From assembly GCA_964036155.1 (NCBI GenBank), contig OZ038423.1, positions 60,775,249-60,839,248 on the forward strand: DNA of 64,000 nucleotides, read 5' to 3'. Positions 1 through 12,403 of this stretch are shown in pieces. How positions within the stretch are numbered: position 1 is the stretch's first letter; each line of letters starts with the position of its first letter. The notes under the pieces were generated by a model. The model was not told the origin of the DNA, made no database searches, and saw nothing but the letters and a program-made list of their open reading frames with translations. Made by a program: the position numbers and the translations under genes. Origin of the DNA: Diploscapter coronatus (lineage: Eukaryota; Nematoda; Chromadorea; Rhabditida; Rhabditidae).

Positions 1-498
1 CGTTACGAAAAGACTCAAATTACGAGAAGAAAAATTCGATCTAAAAATTGGTAACGCACTTGAAGAAAACAGAGCTAGACTTAGCACCGAACTTAAAAGT
101 ACTAAATTTTGAGTTTTCTAAGTCTGGCGTTCGGAAAAAATTAAAAGATAGATTCTACTAAAAAACAAGCACAATAGAAAGTCAAATAAAAGTCAACCAA
201 AGACTTTACATTTTAATTTTACAACTTTACTTAGATCAACCGAAATTCTTAATCTTTTCACGAACCCAAAAATTTCGATCAATCCTGAATTCTCCCTGTC
301 TAGAGGATTTTTGCGCAACTTTAATAACTTTTTTGAAAAATATAATCCCAGAAAAACTTAAAAATTCACTCGGATTTTGTTTAAAGAGGTCAGAGGGTTT
401 TCTAATCCGGAAACATTGCTCCCTGGGAGCTAAAAATTACGAAGAGCTGATTTTTTAAAATTTCAATTTTTGAAAAGGTTCAACCATTTTTGAATGGA
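1..498. other. Intergenic / 3' flank, no gene seen
   Basis: AT-rich sequence downstream of the minus-strand IFRD gene. I see no exon with coding character and flanking splice signals on either strand. Part of it is probably the IFRD 3' UTR, but I could not place a clear polyadenylation signal. Confidence 0.5.
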
Positions 499-3400
499 TC
501 AGTAAAAATCGCTCCTTTTGTCACGAAGTTTGCCCCTTTGACGATTCCTTTCCTTCGTATTCTCTTCGTGGATCGCCATCTGAAAATTTGGAATTTCGAA
601 AAAGTCGTTTTACTTCGGTAGATCTATGTCTCGTACTCATTTAAAAATAAACGAGAAAAGCTTTTAAAATTCAAATAAGTTCCAAAAACTAGTAAAATTG
701 AATTTCAACGTCATAGAACTAATCTTATTGGAAAGTGAGATGAAGAAATAAAAAATAGCTTTTTCAAGAAAAAATCCCCTACCCTAGTAGATTTGTCCAT
801 TTTGGGCACGTGAGCGGGTGTTTCCTCCATGTCGAACAGCTCGCGAAGCATTTTATTCTGCTGAATCTGACGCATCATGCCACCGCGAAGAACCTAAAAA
901 TCATTTTTTTTAGTTTGTTTTCAAAATTCCCTTTCAAGATTGCAAGATTTTCAAATTTAAAAATTAGAAAACAAAACCCTTAAAAATTTCCTATTTTCTT
1001 GTCCTTCCTACTGTTTTTAAATGAGATTTTCCAAAAAAAAAATACAAAAAATGACCTGAACGAGCAAATCGTAGAGCAGTTTGTGTGAGTTGTCACTGAG
1101 CTGCAGCACTTCTCTGCCAGATTTTATCGCCAAAGAGGGCGGCTCCTCGTCACAAATGCTCGCGTAGATTTGGCTGAATTATTTATCGTTATTTAAAAAT
1201 GTGGCTAATAATATTCTTTTATTTTTCCTCATAGAAATTCTTTTTGAGTTTCTTTAAATTAGTTTCAAAATAATTTAATAACTTACGTTTTTTCGAAAAT
1301 TAGCTCTGCTTATTTTATGGGAAAAATTTTAAAAACAAAAACTAACCGAAAAGTGAACCGCTGAATGCGTTTGTCCTTTTTCGCTCGGGATCTCGAGGCT
1401 TCGGTCGCGTACTTTTGGAGAAGCTAAAATAAAAAATTTACACACTAAATTTGTTTAAATTTAACGTGTAGCTATCACGCGAGAGCAGAAATCGTATTTT
1501 ATCCTGCCTCATAATATTTCACAAGATAACTAGATGGTTCTTTTCCAAAAGATGAACAAATAACCTGCTCGACTTGGTTATGGTTGGAGAACTCCCTCAC
1601 ACCGTTTTCCCGCGCGATTTCGTAGAGATACGCCAGAATTTCCCCTGCCGCCAAGCGCACGTCGTGGTTGTCCGATTCCAAAATATAGTATAGGCGGGGC
1701 TAAAATTATTTTATTTGATTTTTTTTAAAACTAATTTGTTAAATTAAATTTTAAAAAAATTTCACCTGGTCCAACATCGCTGAATTGATCACTGAAATGT
1801 GGGCATCCTGAAATTTTTTAGAAAAATTAAGCAAAAAAAGATTAAAAATACCTGCAAACACAAAGCCCAAGCGGACAAAGTAGCGATGGTAACGAGCGGA
1901 TTGATCGTCGAAAGTCTGGTGGTCCACACAGAGCGGAGAGACTGAATTTCAACAAAATTAGAGGAGTTTTAAAAGTATTAATAATCACTTCTGATGTGAT
2001 AGATATAATGTGCTGTGGAAAAGCGGGAAAATACCTTAACAGTATTAGCGGTGGAGTCGTCGTTGGTGCAAGAGAGGTGTGTGGTAATGGCCAGCGACAG
2101 GGCGCAAGTGGTGCGCACTGCGACCGTTCGACTCGGGTCCGTCACAATCGTCCGCATCGTCGACAGACAGTCCTCGATCGAGTCCGAGATTTCTTCGTCT
2201 GGCAAAAATAGCTTTAAATTTTCTAAGAAATGATAAATTTCAGGTATTTTTTGTTTACTTATTTTTTCAGTAATTATGATCGAGATATGTCGAAAAGAAA
2301 GTGCGAAAAACAACTTGTTTTGGTCTTGACAAAGAGCCGCACTGCTTATAAAAAATTGCGGTGGTTAAACTGATCAAAAATTGAAAGATAATTGGAGCTT
2401 ACTGATTTGTATAGAAATCAGAGCGAGTAGATAGGCGGCAATGACGGTTTCTTCGTCTGTCTTCCTGAAAACAATCATTTTTGAAAGACCGATTTTATTA
2501 TCAAGAACCTGGAAAAATTAGCTTAGAGACATAATATTTAAAACAAAAATAGCGAGCCTTCCAAAAAGCATCTCTTTTCCAGTCTTAAAAGTAGCCTTAA
2601 AAAGAAAAAAAACTTGCCTCAAGTTCTTGGCAACCAAATCGACGAGCGTCTCTTTCCACTTCTCCACCCAGTCGGGAATGTACCGGGACGTCAACGCCAG
2701 CTGCAAGTGACGCAGTGCGGCAGTGCGGACGGAAATGCTCAAATTCGTCTTTCTTTATTTCATAAAATGATTGTTCTTAATTTTTGGATACGTTTCAAAA
2801 ATTGATATACTCAGAATTTTTTCTAAAGATAGTCATGCGGTCGACGATTGAAGATACTTCAAGGATAAAAGAAATCTCTAAGTCAGGGTTCATTAAAATT
2901 AACAAAGCCAACCTCTTCTTTTCCGACGCGTTCTGGATGTGCTCAGCGAGTGCGTCCATGAAAATGTCAGCCTCTTCTTCGAACTCACCTAAAATGCATT
3001 AATTTATCATCTTTGAATCAAAATCTTATCAATAACTTCAAAGATCATTATCGGTTCTTATGAATTCTTTCTTAGAAATTGCGAAATCTTGCGCAACTTT
3101 CTCACTTTAGGAGCCGAAATCGTAGCACTTATCAATTACGAAATTCATCATTTTTGGAGGTCACGAAACTACAAAAATAAAGAAAATTGAAAATACCTTG
3201 AACGGATCGCATATCTTCGTCGAAGGTCAGGTGGGTCGAGACGGAGTCTTCCGAATCGCTACCCTCTTCTTCATCTGAAAATATCGATCTTTATCGGCGA
3301 TAAGATTTCGAAAATCACTGACATGGCAAAAACCACAAAAATGACTTGAAAAAAGGTTTTCTTCGACAAAATGGACTATTTTTGCTTTCTTTTTTAAGGT

Positions 3401-3553
3401 AATTGTCAGACTAATTGACTTGCTAATTACCCTAATCAACGCGGTAATTATCTCGATAACTACTCCAATTAGCTCACCTCGATGGAATCGGTTCTGCGAG
3501 AGGTAGTTCGAGTCACGCTCCTTGTTGCGATTGCGGCTTTTCGACTTTCCCAT
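499..3553 (-). CDS. IFRD1: Interferon-related developmental regulator (IFRD1/IFRD2) homologue
   Basis: Multi-exon gene of roughly 420 residues, close to human IFRD1 (451). Exon 1 (3478-3553) starts MGKSKSRNRNKERDS, and a Ser/Asp/Glu-rich stretch follows (3197-3274). The helical-repeat body includes VRTAALRHLQLALTSR (near 2720), TDEETVIAAYLLALISIQ (near 2440) and DNHDVRLAAGEILAYLYEIA (near 1650). The family signature of a basic RAKxDKRxQR run is seen as RSRAKKDKRIQRFTF (near 1400). The C-terminus GKLRDKRSDFY then stop matches the CRDKRADV tail of vertebrate IFRD. Family members are transcriptional co-regulators, and IFRD1 has also been linked to ribosomes during stress. The intron at 2465-2617 starts with GC instead of GT. 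The promoter region is shared with the divergent UXS gene. Start and stop are clear; some middle exon edges are approximate. Confidence 0.85.
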
Positions 3554-4850
3554 TTTGGTCAAAAACTGCGAAAGTTTGCCAATCAATTTTTGGATTCCAG
3601 TTTTCTCGCACTGCTACCGAATAGTAGCCGTTTTGCTAGTGCGTTTTTGCCTGAAATCGATAATTTCTGTTTTCCTTGAAAGTCGACGAATTTAAAAAAT
3701 AATAAAAGGTCAGAAAATAAAACCCGAAAAGGGACTAGTTTTCTAAATAGCTTGATCTTTTGATTTTTTCAAGTAAAATGTCATGTGATGACGAAAAGTT
3801 TGTTGTCAACTACAAAAAGACCAAAAAACAACAAATTGGAAAACAAAGTGAAGGTGTCGACCAGGGTGGAAGCCAAATGAAAATTCTGAATGACAGGAAG
3901 GGCATGCCAGAGGCATGATGAAAGAAAAACGAAAGGAGAGGAAGAGTGACGAAGAATAAAACACAGGGGCGAGGTTTGCAAATTTACCAACTTGCAAAAC
4001 TCGGACGAGTTTTATCCTCTACCCTGCCAAGCTTGTGCACGTTTTCAAATTTCTCGACTCTCATCTCTCTCGACTATTTTTCCACGTTTTTCTTAGAGGA
4101 GTAATCTGATTTTTTGATTTTTCGCGAAATGCTTGGTTTTCTACAGAAAATTTGACAATATTACAAGTTTTCTTTATTGATTTACTCCAATTTCGTAGAT
4201 TTTCGTATTATTTTTAAAATTATTTTTGTCTAACTTAGATTGAATCGGTCGGGAAACTGAATTTTGGCGGACATCCGGAACTTCCGGAACGAATTTCAAA
4301 AATCTGGACTGATCCCGAGAATCACGGGAACACTTGAATGCGCCGGTCTTCGGAGAGCGGATCCGGATTACTTGGTAATTTGTCTATTTCCTGAGAAAGA
4401 TCGAACTTTATCCGATCATGATCTCTATCCTATGATAAACGCTAGCGATAATCACTGGAAAGCCACTCATAAAACGAAGACGTGAATTGCCGTAAATAGC
4501 GTAAAGCTGACGGTGGATAATTATCTGCTTTGATATTTTAATCCGACAAAATTTCTGCGATATTTATGAAAATTCTAAAGATTTCACTCCTTTCTCCATA
4601 ATTTTTGGACTCATTATAGTTATCATTCTATCTTCTGAGAAATGGTATGGAGAAAAAGAAGAGTCACAACCAAAAGGTCACTTTTGTAATTTGTTAAGAT
4701 TCTTACTATAGTCCTTTCTTTTTTACAATTTATTATAGGGTTTAAAAATACAAAAACTGACCATGTTTATTTTTGTCGAGTATTTTATCTTGAAAATTTT
4801 CAGGTTCACCCCGTCGCAAGTCAAGTCCGTCCCGCGGTCATATTTCTGAG
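3554..4850. promoter_or_regulatory. Divergent intergenic region between IFRD and UXS
   Basis: About 1.3 kb separates the two divergent start codons, so both promoters probably lie here. A splice acceptor (CAG at 4801-4803) sits 47 bases before the UXS ATG. It implies either a 5' UTR intron or a trans-splice site. The open stretch near 4264-4374 ends in a GT but does not join the UXS frame, so I do not call it an exon. No TATA-type element is convincing. Confidence 0.45.
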
Positions 4851-7800
4851 ATGCTCCACGCCCTGCCTCACACCTCGGCTGGCTTCCGGTGCCTCGTCAT
4901 TTTCCTCGTCTGCATCATTCTGGGTAAAATTTTAAATTATCTTTATTTACTATCTCATGTTTTTCTGTAACAAACGATGCACATAAAATCAACGTGCGAA
5001 AGGGGAGGAAAGAGCGAAAAGTCGATAGCCGCAATCCTTTGAATATCGATTTTTTAGCTTTAATTTTGAATTTTCTCCTGAATTCCATCAGCATCAAGAA
5101 ATGGAGATGCGTAGATTAAAAGCGCTTTTTCCGTTGTTAAATAACATATTGTGGGTAAAACAATTGTTGTCCAAAATTAAAACTTTTCGAAAAGTAAATT
5201 ATTCAGAAAAGTCGATTTCGTTGAAAAATTAAATTCCAGTGTACATCGCATCAACCGGCTTCGGGTTTTCGACGAAAAACTCGATGGGGAGCATGGAGAA
5301 GGGCAAAGTGCAGAACAAGTGAGAATTTATTGAATGGAAGAAAAACTCAAGTTATTTGTCGAATATTGTTTGAACAGCTCAATCTTTTACTTTATCAATG
5401 CTATTCCACCTAAAAAATTGATGATTTATTTCAAGAAGCGTGAAAAATAAAAACACTTCAGCGACGAATCAGGCCCGAATGCGATGTATCGCATGCGACA
5501 GAGGATTTCGACGCTCGAAGATGAATTAGAATCCCTGAAACACTCACTTTTAGCGACAGCTGGGGAGACGTAAGTTTTTCTTTGTAAAAGTTTTGTTTCA
5601 AACGTAAGGTATATAGAATATTTTTAAAATTGCTATATTGGAAAAGAAGAAGCAAACAAATTTTATGTTGTCTAAGGCGATTTGAGAAATGCTCAACGTT
5701 GCAACAAGGCGAAATAGTAATAGGGTTAGGAGAGGGTAGAGATTGTAGGGGAATGCTCTCGATGTTATACACTATGTTGCTACGTTGCAACGTCGCACTC
5801 CTTCCAAGAAGCCTTTGTCTAATGATTTTCTTGATTTCCCTGGTCAAGTAAACTTATGTTCGTCTCTTCCAGGAAGAACTTTGACGACGTGAAGTATCGG
5901 AACGAGGAAACGAGAAAGAGGATTCTGGTGACGGGCGGCGCTGGGTTCGTCGGATCGCATCTGGTCGACAAACTAATGCGAGACGGGCATGAGGTCGGTG
6001 GTTTTCAAGAAATCTTTGCTTTTTATCGGTTTTGGGTGACCTATAACAAAATCTAGCAAGAAATCAGCATACGTTTGGGTATAAACCCCCAAGACTATAC
6101 TTTGTCTGCATTTTTACTTTAAAAAATCGTCAATTCTATCAAAAATTTGTATAGGTGTGAATTTCCAGTCTATTTTTTAAACATTCTCTATTGTGACCAA
6201 ATATTTCGCTAAATGAATTGTTCCCGGAGGTTTCTGCAAAATTTCTAATTTCTGGAAACATCTTTAAATTTAGGTGATAGCCTTGGACAACTATTTCACC
6301 GGGCGGAGAAAGAATGTGGAGCACTGGATTGGGCATCCGAATTTCGAATTGGTGCATCACGACGTCGTCATGCCATACTTTGTCGAGGGTAATTAAAGTT
6401 GATTGGCAGAATTAACGATAATTGCTTTAATCATCTCTTTGTGATCATTAATTTAAAGAGTTAAACAGTTTTGAAAGCAAAAATAGAGAAGACACGATTT
6501 TTTCTCTGAGTATCTATTATTTAATAAAAAAAACTTATTGAAATTTTAAAAATGACTTTCAGTTGACCAGATCTACCACTTGGCGTCGCCAGCTTCCCCG
6601 CCACACTACATGTACAACCCGGTGAAGACCATCAAAACCAACACTCTCGGGACGATCAATATGCTGGGGCTGGCAAAGTCGGTTCTCCTTTTTTGACATA
6701 AGTTCGAAGAATATGTTTCAACCCTCTTTCATGCTTATTATAAATTTTGCGATGCTTTTCTTCTAAAAGTTTCGAGAAATCTATAAATTGGAGAAAATTG
6801 AAGGGCTTTACTTGAGCAAATATGCCGAATCGAAATTAACAGAAATTACTTAGATTTATTTTTAAAAAAATGAAATTTTGCAGACGCGTCAAAGCCACGG
6901 TGCTGCTGGCTTCGACATCGGAGATCTACGGTGACCCGGAAGTGCACCCGCAGCCAGAAAGCTATTGGGGACACGTGAACACAATAGGACCCAGGAGCTG
7001 CTACGATGAGGGCAAACGAGTCGCCGAAAGCCTCATGGTCGCATACAATAAACAGGTCGGATTTTAAAAAAAATTGAACGATGTAAAGTAAAAGTGGAAA
7101 AATTAGCGAAATGTTTAGGTTTTCCAGTTCAGTGAAAGATTGTTTCTGCAAATTTTAGATGTCTCAGAAGTTTGAAATGAGTTATTCAAATCTGAAGTTC
7201 AATGCGGGTTATAATGAATTCGAATTTTTCAAAAGTCAATATTGATACTTTGAAGAAAAACAACCTTCATTAGTCTCTAAAAATTCTATTTTTCCAGGAG
7301 AAAGTCAACATTCGCATCGCGCGCATCTTCAACACGTTCGGCTCCCGCATGCACATGAACGATGGCCGCGTTGTGTCCAATTTCATCATTCAGGCTATCC
7401 AAGGAAAACCCATTACGGTATGTCTAGAAACTTTAAATTCGAAATTTTCAAATACTTTAATTCATCGATGATTTGGTATATTTGAAAAAAAACCAAAGAT
7501 AAAATAGGGAGTAATTGATTTTTTAAATAGAGATTTATATTTGATAGAATAGCTATGAAATTCGAAGGAAGTAAATTTATAATACTTCAATCATCTTATG
7601 TTGTATCTTTAGTATTTCTAGTTAATAAATTAAGCTCAAGTTTTATCGAATCAATAAAACCTCGATTTTAGATCTACGGTAACGGTGAACAAACGCGATC
7701 ATTCCAGTACGTGGATGATTTGGTGGACGGGCTGATCGCCCTGATGAACAGCAATTACTCGATGCCCGTCAATTTGGGAAATCCTGAGGAGTACACCATC

Positions 7801-8382
7801 AAACAGTTCGCTGAAGTCATCAGGGATCTTGTTGGTAAGAGTTGTTTCATTAATTTGTCATGAACTCGATGGCATTTCGTGTATTAGCTAATATCGAAAG
7901 CTCATATCTTTTCTAGGATTTTGAAACGTACTTTATTAGGGTTCTTAAAGGACGTCATTAGATCTTGAATTATTCAAAACTAAAACATTTTATTAAGCAA
8001 ATATCTTTAGATTTTAATACCGAAAGGAGTGAACGGTTATAATGTTGAGAACTTATTTATCATAAAAAATTATTTGAAATATATTTAAAATTTGAACTGA
8101 TTTTTTTTCAGAAAGTAACAGCGAAATCGTCATGAAGGACGCAGTAGAGGATGATCCGAAGCAGCGCAAACCTAACATTACGGTGGCCGCTCAGAAAATT
8201 GGGTGGAAACCTAAGGTATTTTTTCTAGTTAAAAAAAATGATTTGTGGGAAATTGTTATTTTTGGGGGAAAAAAATAAATTTTCAGATCTCGATGCGCGA
8301 CGGTCTCATGAAGACCATAGACTATTTCCGGGACGAGATTCAGAAAAATAAAAAACGCTCGATTAGGGACGATGAAATTTAA
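4851..8382 (+). CDS. sqv-1: UDP-glucuronate decarboxylase (UDP-xylose synthase)
   Basis: Makes UDP-xylose from UDP-glucuronate, the xylose donor for proteoglycan linkers. It is normally a type II membrane protein of the Golgi/ER. The N-terminus has a single hydrophobic segment ([16 protein letters not shown]), followed by a short coiled coil ([15 protein letters not shown]). The extended SDR domain has the NAD-binding motif [12 protein letters not shown] (exon near 5920), the substrate region [13 protein letters not shown], the STSEIYGDP stretch, and the catalytic Tyr-Lys pair in RSCYDEGKR (near 7000). [19 protein letters not shown] and [15 protein letters not shown] are typical of UXS. About nine exons join in frame; the stop is TAA at 8380-8382. 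The ATG follows an acceptor by 47 bases. A good GTAAGT donor lies about 18 bases after the stop, which may mean a 3' UTR intron. Confidence 0.93.
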
Positions 8383-9204
8383 GGCCGGTTAGTGTAGAGG
8401 TAAGTTTGTCGATTTTTTGGAGTCTTGGCAAAAATGTTCAGTTTTTTTACAAAATAACTAGATTTTGGGTTTTTTTAAACAAAATGTGCATATTTTTCGA
8501 TTCTGATAATCAAATGTGATATGTTCCTCGAAATAGGAGCCGATTCTAAATTTTTAGGTGAGCTTAACTTAAGCTAGAGTAGAATTTTCTATTTAAACAG
8601 TTAAAGCATTTTACTTTTCTGAGTAGTTCATTTTAGTTGTGATAATTTTATTGGAAATTTGGGTTAATTTGAAATGCCGCATTCACCGCGATGTCGAAAT
8701 TCCTATGAATACGGTATTTTCTATCTTTGCATTTTTAATCCTGTAAAGTTTGGGGTCATTTCATGTGTAATTTTATCAGTGATACGCAAAAATCTTTCCA
8801 CATTTTTCGCAGCTTTCAATATGGGTCTTTATCCGAAAACTCCTAGATGCAATTTTGACTTTGTCTACCTTTTTCTAAGGGTAATTTTATCGATAGCTAT
8901 GATGAATTAGAATCCCTATCTCATTTTAAATAATTGAAAATTGGAAAATTTCGACTTTTTATCCTTCTTATTATATGCAGAAAAAGGTTTTAGAGCATTT
9001 TAAAATAAAATCGCCAGTTTTAGAATTTTCATATTCTGAAGAAAAGAAATGGTTTTAAACCATTTGATATTTTTGTTTCAATTTTTGTACGTCATTTACC
9101 AAAATTCCGTAATTTTGATTTTCTGAGCATGTCGTTTATTAAAATTACGCGTAATTTATTTCTCATGTACGAGATTGTCAAAATGGCGGTGTAAATTCAG
9201 AGCG
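8383..9204. other. Intergenic gap between two plus-strand genes
   Basis: AT-rich stretch of about 820 bases. It contains a GAG|GTAAGT donor right after the UXS stop (about 8400) and a TTCAG acceptor at 9196-9200, just before the next ATG. A short open stretch at 8674-8910 has no coding character or splice context. No promoter element is identified. Confidence 0.45.
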
Positions 9205-11852
9205 ATGACGGAAGCGAAGAAGAGGAAGCTGGACGATAGCTGGTTGGAGGACGAGGTAGTGATCGTTACCGGGGGCATGACCAACCAAATCGAGCCAAAA
9301 CTGGGAAATGCGGGTGATGCGCAAGTATTTTCTTTTTTTTTTAATTAAAACATTTAAAAGAAAATTTCATGAATTTTCCATTTTTCAAAGAAAACATTGA
9401 GAAAGCATTGAATTTCTAGGAAACGGTTACCTTTCCATTAGTCTTCTGAATCTCTGATTTCCTATGTTTCGAAATGATCCAAATTCAGAGAAATTGAAAA
9501 TGGATAATTGCAAATTATTTTCATCCTAAACTAGAAATAATCAAACAAATTACTAATTCAGATATCGAAGGGCAACGGCCGTCCGACATCAGCTGCCTCT
9601 GGAACGAAAAAGAGGAAGGAGGATGACGATGGGCACGACTCGTTCGATGACGAGCCCACGGTCATCATCACTCGTAAGGGGGTTTTTAAGTTTCTTCAAA
9701 GAAAGAAGGTTGAACAATAAATATTGGTGAAAATGAAAAGAAAAAATGAGAACTTTTCTATCTATTGGCGTTTTATTATTAGAGTTAAAAAACTATTTTG
9801 AACAAAAATTACATTGGTAAAGAAAAATTTGTGTCAATTTTGTAAAGGAATAAAGGACAACTTACTCTAAATTTCGGGATGACTTTTATTTCCAGAGAAG
9901 ATGCCGCAGCCGTCGAAAAACTGCGAGTTGCCGTGCGTCGCGGCAACCAGACCCTCGCCGAGAAGGGCCTTCAACTCGCCGCTTTCTAGAAAGTAATTTA
10001 TTATTTGGGAAAAAAACGAAATTTCAAATTTAGAACATTTTCTTTCGAATACATAGAAGGATACAAATGTTCAGGAAAGGAAATGATAAACTTTGTTGTG
10101 GAAACCTCAAGTTGACGTATTAAAACAAGATTTTCAAATGCAGATTACTATATTTTTGTTGTACTTTATGCATTCGGTTAAAAACAATTTTTAAAAAATT
10201 TTCAGACAGCCCCAGTCTCGCCTGAGTGCCGAGGTATCGAACGGCGAATTGATCATGTTGAAGACGCAACTAGCGAATCTCAAGCGAGAGAAGGAACGAC
10301 AGGCCCAACACTTCATGAAGCAGGTACTACTTTTCTCGCAAAACTGGACACTTTTCTTCCAAAACTACAACTTTGGGTGAAGAGAACTCTCAGAAAGATA
10401 ATAGTTGAGAAAATACTGTAGATTATAAATTAACCAAAAATTAGATCTGGGAGAAAACTAGTTAAAGGGAAAATATTCTAGAAGATTAGGAAAATACTAC
10501 TTTTAAATTGTCTAGAATTTTTGAAAACGCTTGGTTTCTTTTTTCTATTTTTGGATTTTTCAGATCGAGGAAAAGGACAAGTTGCTGAGGGATAACGAAG
10601 GGAAAATCACCAGACTCACCAGTGTGATTGAGACCGAGAACAAATTCGTGGTACTCGTTTATTTTAGAACCGAATTTGAAAAATTAGGCTGCGAGTACGT
10701 TACTTCCAATCGACAAAAAGAAAAGTCTCTTGAAGAAAAGTACTAACTTAAAAATGAAGGAAAAGTACTCTCAGTTTTCTGCTTTTACTTTATTTTTGCA
10801 AAGTTGCAGAAAGCTCAACAATTTGCCGATTCGTTCCACTTGAATACGACCACGACGACTCGCAAAGACGTGGCTGCAAATTCCTCGTTCCTGCCAAGAG
10901 TGAGTACTTTACTCCTAAACGTATATACGTTGCCCCCAAAGCGGGTAGACATAAGATAAGTTTTGGAAGGAAAGTAAACCAAAACTTTTGGGAGGAAAGT
11001 AGTCACTTTTAATGAGAAAGTACTTGCAGTTCAAAGACCTACGAATCCCCGACTCGTCGCCCGTAAAAAACATGGCAGAGTTGCCGTCACCGTCCGCTCC
11101 ACCACCTGCCCAACCCTCTAAAGTAAGATTGTTTTAATTCGAGTATTTTGCTCTCAAAACTGAGTTTTCTTCAAATTTGACTTCTTCTCACTTTCCTTCC
11201 TTTTCTGAAGAAAAAGTTAATTTCTGAGAAGAAAGTACTCATTTCAAATAATTTGGAGAAAAGTAATAAATAAAATATCTCAAATTCAGCCCAAGTACGC
11301 GTCGCAGGACCTCTACGCGGACTACATGCTGCTGTTGCTGGCGCGCGCCGGCTCGACGCCAGAAGCAGAGAAGCTCTGGAAGATGAGCGATGCCCCGGTG
11401 AGAATCTCCTTTTTTCTATAATTAAATCGAATTATCACTTCGTCAATCTACTATATCAATTTCAATGATTTCCTATGTATTTTGTACAGGTTGTGAAGCA
11501 TAGCTTTTCTGAGGGGAAAACTTTTATGAAATGTTTTTGTGAGGGATACAATCTTCGAAAAATATTTTTGACCAATTTTTTATGTTGTTCTTTACACTCC
11601 CTATCCTAAAATCGAGTGCATTTTACAAGTTATCCTCATGACGAGCTGATTAACTATACAGAAGGACATTTTTAAATGAAGAAGAAATCATCTTTAGATC
11701 GAGGACTGCATTGGAGCGTTTATGAACGGGACGATAAAGGAGGAGGGCGCGAAGAAGGAACAGAAGAAGTCGATGATCGCCGTGCGTCGGAGTGATTCCA
11801 CCAGGTCGAATGACGGCACGAATAGGAGCAACGACGTCTTCAGTCACTTGTA
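9205..11852 (+). CDS. Nuclear coiled-coil protein, possibly ATRIP-like
   Basis: Nine exons join in frame to about 325 residues. The ATG is four bases after a TTCAG acceptor. Exons 1 and 2 each carry a basic KKRK run followed by acidic residues and a hydrophobic strand: EDEVVIVT in exon 1 and DDEPTVIIT in exon 2. These look like SUMO-interaction or acidic binding motifs next to nuclear-localisation signals. Exon 3 is Pro/Ser rich (RPSPRRAFNSPLS). Exons 4-6 form a coiled coil (NGELIMLKTQLANLKREKER, then IEEKDKLLRDNEGKITRL). Exon 7 is rich in Pro and SP. The pattern of acidic N-terminus, then coiled coil with a GExxxLxxxL run, recalls ATR-interacting proteins, but the similarity is short and the C-terminal part of ATRIP is absent. 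The gene model is firm; the function is a guess. Confidence 0.6.
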
Positions 11853-12403
11853 AAAATTGTGCCATTGTGCCATATCGTCAGTCGGTTTTCCAGGAAAATT
11901 AGGGTATCCTTCAACACTAACTAATAATGAAAACCTTCAATTTTTTCCTAGTTCTGCTTACGGGAAATATGCAATTTCAACGTCTGATTTGAATAGCGAA
12001 CTGGATTTTGTATTTCCCGTTTAGTAGGTAAAGTCTCTTCAAACCTGTGTTAAGTTTTCGGGTTTTTTTCAAATCATTTTATTTTTTACTGAAAATTTCG
12101 GTTAAACTGTGCTTTATTGTATCTTTTCTAATTTAATGTATTTTTTCTCTCAAATTAAATTTCAGGATCATTCGTTTTTTGAGAATTCAGAACTCTATGT
12201 AGGGTCTTATGTTTTATTGTTTCGGCAATGAAAGTCTTAGTTTTGGATTTTCATTGTTGCTAGTTTTCGCTTGCTTTACTGATTCGAAGTAAAAATGGGA
12301 AATTTGATTTATTTTTTCATTTTTGAAAGAATCGTTGAAAAACGATCAATCGATATCTGAATTATTGATTTTTTGTTTTTAAATTATAGACTTGAAAAAT
12401 CTA
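11853..12403. other. Convergent 3' region
   Basis: Space between the converging ends of the coiled-coil gene (plus) and the receptor gene (minus). A minus-strand AATAAA lies at 12308-12313. No further exon is supported. Confidence 0.5.
12308..12313 (-). terminator. Polyadenylation signal AATAAA of the receptor gene
   Basis: Canonical hexamer on the minus strand, about 90 bases downstream of the receptor stop codon. Confidence 0.5.

Noticed and set aside
4264..4485. Open stretch upstream of UXS as an extra first coding exon
   Set aside because: It lacks an ATG at its start, and its possible donor does not match the phase of the 4804 exon.
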